Source: Myxococcales bacterium (GTDB lineage: Bacteria > Myxococcota_A > UBA9042). From it: 36,491 nucleotides of DNA. Location of the stretch: the NCBI GenBank assembly GCA_002726535.1, contig PBTG01000078.1, forward strand, positions 1 to 36,491, written 5' to 3'. The notes below the pieces were generated by a model. It searched no databases, had not been told where the DNA came from, and saw nothing but the letters and a program-made list of their open reading frames with translations. The position numbers were made by a program, and so were the translations under genes. Of this stretch, positions 1 to 10,100 are shown piece by piece (position 1 is the first letter of the stretch; each line of letters starts with the position of its first letter).

Positions 1-606
1 AACCAAAACGATGCCACCGACCAAAAGCGCGGTAAAAGCCAAGGTCAGCCACTCGAGGTGCTTGTCGATGAATCGACGCATGGGCGGCCCAAAGAAGTAG
101 AGCAGCCCGGCGACCAAGAAAAATCGTGCGCCGCGACCTACGACTGAGGCGCTGAGCAATGTGGTGATATCGACTAGGTCGCTGTAAACGCCTGCGCTGA
201 TGGTGAACACCTTAAAAGGGATTGGTGTGAACGCGGCCGTGAAGATCGCCAAAAAAGCGTTGTCTGCGTAGCGCGTGCCGACCTCCAAGAAGTGGTGACA
301 CTTAAAAAGCGCGGGGATAAAGAAACCCTCAGCGACCTGCCAAAACGTACTGCCAATCACATAGCCGACTGCTGCACCCGCCACGGATGCCACCGTGCAA
401 GCCGCTGCGAACTTCCAAGCTTTTTTTCGGTTTCCAAGCACCAAAGCCATCAGCAGAGGGTCAGGCGGAATTGGAAAACACGATGAATCGCCAAAGCTCA
501 CAAGCAACATGGCCAGCAGGCCATATGGGGTCTCTGCCCATCCAAGCACCCATTGGTACAGGCGACGGATCGGGTTGCCCTTTGTTTTGGTGGCGGCGTC
601 GGTCAT
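1..606 (-). CDS. YqaA/DedA-like VTT-domain membrane protein (C-terminus off the left edge)
   Basis: Manual reverse-strand translation from CAT at 604-606: MTDAATKTKGNPIRRLYQWVLGWAETPYGLLAMLLVSFGDSSCFPIPPDPLLMALVLGNRKKAWKFAAACTVASVAGAAVGYVIGSTFWQ..FTPIPFKVFTISAGVYSDLVDITTLLSASVVGRGARFFLVAGLLYFFG, open to base 1. 'F.PIPPD..L' and 'FTPIPFKVFTI.AG' are typical of VTT/SNARE-associated YqaA proteins. Absent from the ORF track because it is edge-truncated. Confidence 0.85.
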   Translation of the reverse strand, partial: MTDAATKTKGNPIRRLYQWVLGWAETPYGLLAMLLVSFGDSSCFPIPPDPLLMALVLGNRKKAWKFAAACTVASVAGAAVGYVIGSTFWQVAEGFFIPALFKCHHFLEVGTRYADNAFLAIFTAAFTPIPFKVFTISAGVYSDLVDITTLLSASVVGRGARFFLVAGLLYFFGPPMRRFIDKHLEWLTLAFTALLVGGIVLV

Positions 607-666
607 GGACTGCTCCAGATAGAGTCTAAGCGCAGGGTTCTGCCAGTAAGAGCGGCACTGTGCAAG

Positions 667-1659
667 TCATCCTTGTTTGAGCCAGCGAGCAGCTTGCCGC
701 GCGTAATAGGTCAAGATCGCATCCGCACCTGCGCGTCGAATCGCCAGCAACGACTCCAAGGCGACGGAGCGCTCATCGAGCCAACCCTTGGCGCTCGCAG
801 CCTTTAACATGGCGTACTCACCGCTGACTTGGTACGCAGCAACCGGCAGCTGCGTGGCTTGCCGTACCTGAGCGATGACATCTAGGTAAGGCCCGGCCGG
901 CTTGACCATAACCATATCAGCGCCCTCAAGCTCATCGAGCTCAAGCTCGCGGAGAGCCTCTCGACTGTTGGCCGGGTCCATTTGATAGGTCTTTTTGTCG
1001 CCGGATTTCGGCGCCGAGTCCAATGCGTCTCGAAAGGGACCATAAAATGCGGAGGCGTACTTGGCCGTGTAGCTCAAAATAGACACGTCCGTGAAGCCAT
1101 GAGCATCCAAGGCCGAACGAATTGCGCCCACCCGACCGTCCATCATGTCAGAGGGCGCGATGATATCGGCGCCAGCCTCAGCCTGGCTAAGCGCCTGTTT
1201 GCATAAAATCGCTACGGTCTCGTCATTGAGAATGCGGCCGTCTGGCGCCACCAATCCATCATGTCCTGCCGATGAGTAGGGATCGAGCGCGACATCGGTG
1301 ATCGTCATGAGTTCGGGAAATTCGACCTTCAATCGTCGCAGAGCCCGCTGAACCAAACCCTGCGGATTGTAGGCTTCTTCAGCGCCGAGAGTCTTGAGCG
1401 ACTCTGGCGTCGCTGGAAAGAGCACGATAGCACCGACGCCGTCTTCGAGCGCCCCCTGCGCCTCACGCATCAAGCCATCCATATCCAATCGCGCACATCC
1501 CGGCATCGAAGCGATGGGAATGTCTCCGGTGCCGTCGTGGATAAAAAGTGGATAGATGAAATGCTGTGAGGTGAGCCACGACTCTTGAGCAAAGCCCCGA
1601 ATGACGGGGTTTCGACGGTTGCGCCGTGGGCGATGAGGTAGATCGAGTTGGTCGGTCAC
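667..1659 (-). CDS. hemB: Delta-aminolevulinic acid dehydratase (porphobilinogen synthase)
   Basis: Full-length HemB features: RNPVIRGFAQES, FPLFIHDG-like start, DVALDPYSSAGHDG, APSDMMDGRVGAIR, YTAKYASAFYGPFRDA, MVKPAGPYLD. GTG start with AGGAG six nt upstream. Confidence 0.95.
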   Translation of the reverse strand: MTDQLDLPHRPRRNRRNPVIRGFAQESWLTSQHFIYPLFIHDGTGDIPIASMPGCARLDMDGLMREAQGALEDGVGAIVLFPATPESLKTLGAEEAYNPQGLVQRALRRLKVEFPELMTITDVALDPYSSAGHDGLVAPDGRILNDETVAILCKQALSQAEAGADIIAPSDMMDGRVGAIRSALDAHGFTDVSILSYTAKYASAFYGPFRDALDSAPKSGDKKTYQMDPANSREALRELELDELEGADMVMVKPAGPYLDVIAQVRQATQLPVAAYQVSGEYAMLKAASAKGWLDERSVALESLLAIRRAGADAILTYYARQAARWLKQG

Positions 1660-3017
1660 AATGAACTCCTAACGTAATGACAGCGGCGCCCAATGAGCAG
1701 CAAAGACGCAAACAAAACAAGCCACATTGTGTCTGCCGGATTGCCGATCGGTTGAGCTTGGCAGCCATCTCTTTTCGCGACAACGACTCCACCGCCTTGG
1801 CCTGCATCGAAGGTCGCATAGGCGCCATCGCTAGCACTGACATCAGCAGAGCCCTGACCATCGCTGACATCCATATCCTGAGATGGCGGCGACAAACAGG
1901 TCGGGTCGCTGGCGAGACTATGGGTCTGACGTGTCTGCTCCCACTGCGGGACACAGAGCGTAGCGCACGTCGATACCTTGGCCACCGAACCAAAACAAAG
2001 TGCAGCAGACCAAGACTTGCCCTTGTCAGTCGAACTCATCAATGCCGCGCCGTTGATGAACTCATCTGAACAGCCATACACCTCAGCGCCGAATCGACGT
2101 AGGCAGCCCACTCTGGGAGCATCTGGCACGAGTGAGAACTGCTGTCCTCCATCTGTGCTCCGCCAAATGCCAGCGGACATACTGCCGACCAACAAGGTCC
2201 CAGAGGCTTCATCTGCGAGCCACACCGCCTCGGCGATATCCTGACCTGGTTTGGGGGCAAACGCGGCCTGCCACGAGGCCCCTGCGTCCACACTCATCCA
2301 AAGCTGATCCAACCCCATCGCAGCACGGACACGGAGCACCAACCACGTCGCTTGCTTGGGGTGACGGGCTAAGGCGGTAAATTTCGCATCAGGGATCCCG
2401 GTCTTCGGGAGCGCGTTGACCGTCCATGAATCGCCGCCATCACTGGACAGTAGACTGATGGGCTTGTCTGCCTCGCCCGTGACCCACAAATCTTGTAGAC
2501 CAGGACCAGCACGGAGCGAGCTCAGCGCCTGATTGGCTGGACTCTTCAACTCTACCCAGCCCGCTGCTTCGCGGCGAAGCAGCGCTGCGGGCTCTTCGGT
2601 CCGCACCCAGAGTGCAGCATCGGTCGAGACCAACTCAACCACTTTACCAACCTCTGCAGGCAGGGTCTCCTTCGTCCATGTGCAGCCCTCATCACTAGAC
2701 CGAGTCAATAGACCGTCATCGAGAATAAAGAGTCCTTGGGCATGAGCGATGACCACCCTATCTAACGCTTGTCCATTGGAGCCAAATGAATCGGGACAAA
2801 TCCACTCAGCGCTCAACTGACTGTTGGGTTGGCGAATCAGACCAAAAGACATGGTCACATAGCGGTTGCCTTTGGGACCCACTGAGACGCTATGAGCGGA
2901 GGTCACTAGGCTGTGAGCCGATACTTCGGCGCTGTGATGGACGGACAAAACCACCACCAAGAGTCCAACGATACGAAGCACTTGCATCAAACCTGATTTG
3001 GGCTCTCTGAACATCAT
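1656..3017 (-). CDS. Secreted BNR/sialidase-like beta-propeller protein with C-terminal hydrophobic sorting-like tail
   Basis: N-terminal signal-peptide-like segment; repeated Asp-box-like motifs (TRSSDEGCTW, SSDGGDSW, SVDAGASW, STDGGQQF, STDKGKSW); C-terminus DGCQAQPIGNPADTMWLVLFASLLLIGRRCHYVRSSL (Cys, TM, Arg pair). Confidence 0.7.
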   Translation of the reverse strand: MMFREPKSGLMQVLRIVGLLVVVLSVHHSAEVSAHSLVTSAHSVSVGPKGNRYVTMSFGLIRQPNSQLSAEWICPDSFGSNGQALDRVVIAHAQGLFILDDGLLTRSSDEGCTWTKETLPAEVGKVVELVSTDAALWVRTEEPAALLRREAAGWVELKSPANQALSSLRAGPGLQDLWVTGEADKPISLLSSDGGDSWTVNALPKTGIPDAKFTALARHPKQATWLVLRVRAAMGLDQLWMSVDAGASWQAAFAPKPGQDIAEAVWLADEASGTLLVGSMSAGIWRSTDGGQQFSLVPDAPRVGCLRRFGAEVYGCSDEFINGAALMSSTDKGKSWSAALCFGSVAKVSTCATLCVPQWEQTRQTHSLASDPTCLSPPSQDMDVSDGQGSADVSASDGAYATFDAGQGGGVVVAKRDGCQAQPIGNPADTMWLVLFASLLLIGRRCHYVRSSL

Positions 3018-3064
3018 AGGACAGGACGCTACGAGCTAGCGACTCATTGAGCAAGCGTAAGCGC

Positions 3065-3991
3065 TCATGCTCCGGGTTCAGTCATACATTTGGGAGCCTC
3101 TGCCAACGTGGGTCTGCCCGCCCAGAGACCGCGCCCCAACCCCGCTTGGATACCCACACGAACATAGGTAGGCAAAGCAAAACAAGCCCTAAGTACGTCG
3201 CGATTGAGGTATCGAAGACAGGGCTCTACACCCGCTACCCGATCGATATCGACCCTCACCGAAGGCAAGCTAGGGCCTTGTGTGGCCGCACAATACGACC
3301 ATGTCCCGCTTGGATAGGCGGCGACCTGTCCCAGATAGAGGTCAACCGACGCGAACACCTGGCTCAACTTGCTGTGCACTGCCCGAACGCGATCGATATA
3401 AAAGGTCGGTGAGTCACTCTGAGCGACGAGCACCCCCTGAGCACCGAGTAGTTGAGCACAGTCGCGATAAAATGCCTCGCTGAAAAGCTCAACAGCGGCA
3501 TCAACCGGGTCGGTAGAGTCGATCAAAACCACATCAAAGACAGCTCCTTGAGCTGCGCTCCGCCGAACATAATCAACGCCGTCCCCGACAATCACTTGAG
3601 CCCTTGGATCGTCAAAGGCGCGCGCTAGGTCTGGAAAATAGGTCTTTGCGCACCGGATCACCTGCGGATCAATGTCCACCAATACCGCTTCTTCCACCTC
3701 TGGGTGTCGCAACACCTCCGTTAAGGTGCCGCCGTCACCACCACCGATGATCAGCACCCGACGAGGATTGGGGTGACTCAGCAGGGGCACGTGAGCGATC
3801 ATCTCATGGTAAGCCGACTCATCTCGATCTGTGACGTTCGTCACACCCCCCAAGCACAACACTGTGCCCCAGTCTTTCGCCTCAAAAACGTCGATCTGCT
3901 GAAATTCACTGCGAAAGCTCTCATGCATATGCACCACCTCGTAGACCAAAGTGGTGTTGGGCGTCCATGGATCGCGGTACTGGGAACTCAT
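3065..3991 (-). CDS. speE: Spermidine synthase (polyamine aminopropyltransferase)
   Basis: Motifs VFEAKDWGTVLCLGGVTNVTDRDESAYHEMIAHVPLLSHPNPRRVLIIGGGDGGTLTEVLRHPEVEEAVLVDID; AGAGG upstream of the ATG. Confidence 0.93.
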   Translation of the reverse strand: MSSQYRDPWTPNTTLVYEVVHMHESFRSEFQQIDVFEAKDWGTVLCLGGVTNVTDRDESAYHEMIAHVPLLSHPNPRRVLIIGGGDGGTLTEVLRHPEVEEAVLVDIDPQVIRCAKTYFPDLARAFDDPRAQVIVGDGVDYVRRSAAQGAVFDVVLIDSTDPVDAAVELFSEAFYRDCAQLLGAQGVLVAQSDSPTFYIDRVRAVHSKLSQVFASVDLYLGQVAAYPSGTWSYCAATQGPSLPSVRVDIDRVAGVEPCLRYLNRDVLRACFALPTYVRVGIQAGLGRGLWAGRPTLAEAPKCMTEPGA

Positions 3992-4050
3992 CGTGATGCC
4001 TCTTTCGATATTGTCGTCGGAGCCTAAAGTAATTGTGCTCTAGTTTGGCT

Positions 4051-4093
4051 CCAAAAACACAAGAGCCAGAGACATAGGTCTCTGGCCCTTGTG
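4051..4093 (-). terminator. Intrinsic terminator of the giant lipoprotein gene
   Basis: CACAAGAGCCAGAGAC (4058-4073), loop ATAG, GTCTCTGGCCCTTGTG (4078-4093): 16-bp stem with one mismatch. On the minus strand it is followed by TTTTTGG (4057-4051), about 20 nt past the stop codon. Confidence 0.9.
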
Positions 4094-4112
4094 TGGTCCA
4101 CGTTGTGCGCCC

Positions 4113-7100
4113 TTATTGACAAGTCTGGCACGTCGACCCAGAGCAAGCATTCGCTTTGGCTCCGGTCGCTGAGCAGCAGTCACCGTAATTCTTGCACAGG
4201 TTGTCACACCAACAACTAAAGGTTGTGTTCTGACCACCACAAGAGCCGTCACAAGGGTGGGGCTTCTTACAGTCCTTTTCGCAGTTGGCCAGAGTCTCAG
4301 TCGGATCACAGGTGCCGTTACCGCACACAGGCTTGCAATCTTTGATGCACGTAGAAGGCGTCTCAAGGCCTTCACATTTGCCATCACCACACACCGTCGG
4401 GATCGGCTGCAGGACCTTGACCAAGGTGCTCTGCGTCGCGATTGTCTTGTTATCGCCGTTGCCGCCGTAGGTCCCGTACCCTGTGCACCAGACGTCGCCT
4501 TTGTTGGTCAGAACGCAACCTCCTCTGTAGCGAGTCGTGACCTGAATCACGTTGGTTCCATTGGTGATCTTGACCGGTGCGAGACTCGTAGTCGTGGTGC
4601 CGTTTCCGAGTCCACCGCTTTGGTTGTATCCCAGCGCGTAAGCTTGGCTGTCAGACTTGAGGAAGTACGTGAGGTAATAGCCCAAATCGTATTGCCAGAG
4701 ACCAGAACCGAGAGGTTTCATCTGTACGGCTTTGATCTCTTTACCGTACGTCCCGCCGGCCGAAAGCTTGCCCAGACCGAGTGCTCCGTGAGGATTGTAG
4801 CCTTTCGCCCAGGCATTGCCCTTGTCATCGAGAGCGCCCAAAGCGTACGAACCGGCTGTAATCATCGAAACAGGAGGGAAATCAGTGATTTTCACTGCAT
4901 TGATGACATCAGCCGTGTTCGAGCTCAAAAGATTGTTGTAGTAGTTGTAGCCCCAACACATCACTGAGCCAGATTTGGTCCGACCACAAGAGAAACTCTT
5001 ACCTAAGCTAACTTGAACGATGTTCGAAACGTTCTTGGTCTGCGTCGGCACCTTGAGGTCCACACTAGACGCAACACCATTGCCTACTTGGCCATCGGTG
5101 TTGCGGCCCCAGCACCAGACTGTACCGTCGGTTTTAACCGCGCAGGTATGGTAGTCGCCGCAATCGACAGAATCGACCCCTTTTAAGACCAATGCTGGTT
5201 GTAAGGCAGTGGCAGTTGCATTGTTGCCAACCTGTCCATCGGAGTTGTAGCCCCAACAGTAAAGAGCCCCATCCTCTGCAACGGCACAAGAGTGATAGTA
5301 CCCGCCGCTGACTTGCTTGATTCCAGCCAGCCCAGCGACCTGGACAGGGACCTTCTCTGAGGTCGACGTCGAGCCTTTACCGGTCTGGCCATAGTTATTT
5401 CGGCCCCAACAGAACACTTTCTTACCTGTAGTGACCGCGCAGGTGTGATAGCCGTAGTTGTGTGAATCCACCTGCTTGGCCCATCCGCTGGTCAAGGGGC
5501 CGCAAGCCCCAGCCTTACACACCGAACTCAGACCGCATGCGGCGCCGTCATTGCCGGCGATCTGCTTGCACTCACCGAGCGCAAGATCACACGTGTCCTT
5601 CGTGCAAGGCTTGCCGTCATCACACTCTGTATCTTGCTTGCAGGTCCATTTGCAGTTGGCAATCGGAGTCGAGGAGCAGCCGCCAGTCTTGCTGTCACAT
5701 AGATCGACTGTGCACGGGTTCTTGTCATCGCAGCTGACTTTTCCGAGTTGTTTACACTGGCCCGCTTCGCAGACTGGATCGAAGGTACATCCATTGCCAT
5801 CATCGCAATCTTTGGGTTTCGCAACACAAACGCCAGCCTGGGAGCATGCGTCTCCCGTGGTGCACGGATCTCCGTCATCGCAGAGCTTGCCGACGGTCGG
5901 AATGATGTTGCATTGGGCGGTGACGATGTCACACGTGTTCGCGTAACAGCCCTGGCCCATGTTGCACTCGGCGTTGGACGAACATGCGCCATCAGCCACA
6001 CGGGTCCAAACCTGAGCGTTCGCAGTTTTGCCATTTCCAAGTGCGCCATAGAGGTTATAGCCAACGCACCACACAGAGCCCGTTTTGTGCAGAGCGCATG
6101 TGGAGCGATATCCAGCACTAACCTGGATGCTGTCCTTCGGAGCCACCAAAGGAGCTGGCGTGGTTTGGTCGATAGCAGAGCTGGCACTTTTCGTGCCGTT
6201 GCCGAGTTGACCGTAGTAATTGTCACCCCAGGTGCTGATTGTCGCACTGGTACTCAAGGTTACTGCGTGATCTAAACCACCGCTGAACATCGCGACATCT
6301 TTAACTTTCGCCACGTACACATCGGCAGCTGAATCTGTCGGTGTCTTCGAACCGATACCCAACTGTCCGTTATTGTTCTGGCCAATACAGTGCAGTTCCC
6401 CTTTGAGGGACACCACACAGGTATTCTGGTTGCCCACGCCAAGCGAGACCGCTTTGGGGAACTTGGTCACTTTGGTCACGGCGATGTCTGCGGTGGAAGC
6501 AGTCGTCATCGCATTTGAATATAGATTGTAGCCCCAGCAGTAGGTCTCACCCAACTTGCTCAAAGCACAGTAGTGACCGTTACCGCCATCGATGGCGACC
6601 ACATCTGCCACGTTCGCGTCGACCGGCAAGGATGACGAACTCGAGGTCAATGACTTCGAACCCAACTCTTTGTCAGAGTTGCGCCCCCAACACTTGACCC
6701 CGCCTTGGAGATTGACTGCGCACGTGCTGTAGTTCGTCATCGCGAGGGTGACCGCTCCGCTTAGTCCTTTGACCTCTACAGGTGAGGTCGAGTCGGTCGT
6801 CGAGCCATTTCCAAGCTGGCCATACAAGTTGTCACCCCAACACATCACCTTGCCGCCGGTGACGATTGCACAACTGTGCAAGTAGCCGACAGCCACGGCG
6901 GTCGCGTTTGTGACCTTTTGCACAGCAACAGGCACGGAGCTGCTGGTCTTTAGACCATTGCCCAACTGACCGTTGTTGTTGTAGCCCCAGCAACTCACCG
7001 TTCCCTTTGGTCGGAGTACACACGCGTGACGTGCGTTGGGATGCTGAGCGATCTGCGTCGCGAAGCCTGTAATCTGCAGCGACTTGCAAGCGCCGGCGGT

Positions 7101-10100
7101 GCACACCTTGCTTAGCCCGCAGATCGCGCCTTCATTGCCGGGAGTCCACTGGCACAGCCCGTTGACACATTTGTCAGCGGTGCACACTTGGTTGTCGCTA
7201 CATCCAGCATCATCGGTACATTTGACCACACAGGGCGCGACCTTGCTGTGCGTGCAGTTGCCGTTCTTGGTGTCGCAAGCGTCTGTGGTGCAAGGATTGC
7301 CATCGTCACAGTTGGCGTTCTTTACGACGAAGCATTTTCCGCCTTCACAAGCCTCTTCGATGGTGCATGGGTTGCCGTCATCGCAGACTTTCGCTGTCTC
7401 TTGGCAGATGCCGTCTTTGTCACATTTTCCGTTCGACGTGCACTTGTCGCCATCATCGCAGAACACGTTCGTGTTAACGGTCATTGAGCAGAGCCCTGTG
7501 GAAAGACTGCACTGCTGCTTTGTACAAGTATTGTCGTCTTTACAGAACGCGTCGGTTTGACAAGCGCCGTCAGCGACGTGCGTCAGTCGGGTCTTTTGGC
7601 CCGTTGTGCTTGTGGAGCCCCCACCCAGGGATCCGTAAAGGTTGGAACCTGTACACCACACCGAACCATCTGCTCTAAGCACGCAAGTGCGGTAGTACGA
7701 AGCGCTGACTTGCACGATATTGCTCACCCAATCCATGGGGCTTGGGATGCTTTTGGAGACTTTGGTGCCGTCGCCCAACTGTCCATATTGGTTTCGGCCA
7801 ACCGAGTAGGCCACTCCATCGTTCGAGAGCCAAACGCCATGGCTGAGACCGCCGCTGTATCCGATTACAGAAGGCAAGCCCTTCGGGTTGACGTATCCGG
7901 GTGTTGGAGAGCTTGTATTGACCCCAAGCTGATTGTACCCGTTGTTGCCGATGCACTCAGCGACGCCCTTGAAGGTGATGCCGCAGATGGTGCGGTTGCC
8001 GACGAAAGCCGAGGACCACTTCGAAGTTCGGCTGTCACGAACTGGACTCGAAAAGCTAAATGTTTCCGGAGCTTTGGCGATCAAATTGTCGTTACGTCCC
8101 CAACACCACTTGCTGCCATCGGAGCGAATGGCACACGACAGGTTGAGGGCCGTGAAAATGCTCACCACATTCGACATCCCTTCGATCTTGGCAATCGTAC
8201 CGCTATCGCTACCTCCGGACTGTCCATCGCTGTTATTGCCCCAACAGACCACCGTCTTGTCTTTGCGCAACGCACAGGTGTGGTTGTATCCAGCACTGAC
8301 TGCGATCGCGTCGGTGATCCCTTTGGCGGCGGTCACAGGCACTTTTGAACTGGTCGTCGTGCCCTCGCCCAGTTGGTAAGAGCTGTTGTAACCCCAGCAA
8401 TAGATTTTGCCTTGCTGATCGACCGCGCACGCGTGTTGATAGCCCGCCGAGATGTCGATGATGTTTTTCAAATCTTTAACCGCGACTGGCTTGCCGCTGG
8501 TAAGATTGGTCCCATCGCCGAGCTGCCCATAGTTATTGCGGCCCCAGCAAGCCACGCTCTTGTTCTTGAGCAGGGCACAGTGGAAGTTACCGTTGCTGTA
8601 GGCGCTGAGTTTGACTGCCCAACCATCAACCGGGTTAACGGGTGCGCACCCTCCTTTAAGGCAGGTAGATCCGACACCACAGACGGTCCCATCTTTGGCT
8701 GGTGCAATGTTACAGGATCCAGTTTTCACATCGCAGGTGTTCGCAGTGCAAAGGTCTGTGTCTGCGCAATCGGAGTCACTCTTGCAGGTAATCTTGCAAC
8801 CTTGAATCACATTATGAGTACAGAGTCCTGATTTGGTGTCGCAGAGATCAGCGGTGCAAGCGTTGCCGTCGTCACAATTGGTTTTGTCACCAGCGAAGCA
8901 GATGCCGTCTTTGCATTTGTCCCCTAGCGAACATGCGTTGCCGTCGCTGCAGAGATCTGTGTTGGTCGCAAACTTACAAAACCCATTTACGGGGTCACAC
9001 GAATCATTGGTGCAAGCGTTGCCGTCGTCGCATTTCGTGACGCCCGCACATTGAGCTTTTTCATCACAAACATCACTGCTTGTACAGGCGTCTTCGTCGT
9101 CGCAGGCCTTGCCTTTGGCCGGAGCTCCAACGCACTTCGCAGAGAGATCGCACTTATCTGGCCCAGTGCAAACCTGTCCATCGTCGCAACTTTTGCCCCC
9201 AGAGACGCTGCCTTGGCACTTGGCGTCTTTGTCACAGGCGTCTTTCATGGTGCATTCGTTGCCGTCGTCACAGGTGGCTCCAAGCAATGGAGTACCAACG
9301 CAGGCGCCCTTATCGTCGCAAGAATCTTTGGTGCATTCGTTGCCGTCGTCACAGGCCTTACCAACCCAAGGAGTGCCAGCACACTTGCCATCCTTGTCGC
9401 AAAAGGAGTTGCTACACGGGTTGCCATCATCACAGGGCGCACCAAGATTTGGTGAGTTGGTGCATTTGCCGGTCTGCACATCGCAGACACCTTTGGTGCA
9501 CGCATCGCCATCATCACAGCCCGCAAAGGAACAGTGCACATCGCTGACCGACAACGCATCGATGAAGGGACCGATACCGTCATTTTGAACGCAATCTGTG
9601 GTCTTGAAGGTAAAGCGAATCTGAATCGTTTTGCCGATGAAGGCCTTGAGATCGTAGCTCATCGGTTTCCAGGTCGCGCTCCCATTTAAGGTAGCCAACT
9701 GGGTCGCCTGCTTGGACACGACGTCGACGACCTCAACGACCAGATCGTCATAGGTGTTGGACTCCCAATCACCCGCGTAGTTGAAGGTAAGCGCGGGTGA
9801 TAGCGCCCCAACGATGGCGATCTCAGGTGACGTGGCTGTGCCCTCTACCTTGGCGCCGCCAGGCTGGCAGTTAAAATCAGTGCCATTGTTAAAGTTCAGA
9901 CTGCAGTCGAACACTTCGGATTGAGGTTTGGCCGGTGTTTTATCAACCGCCCAGACAGGACCGAGTGCGCCCTTGGACAAGGTCCACGCCTGCGAGGCTT
10001 CGCTGCCGCATTTGAAACCGACCTGGTATGGAAATTTCACCTTGTTCTGATTGCAAGGGCTGACTGCCTTAGGCAGACCACAACCAACCTTCGGGTCACA

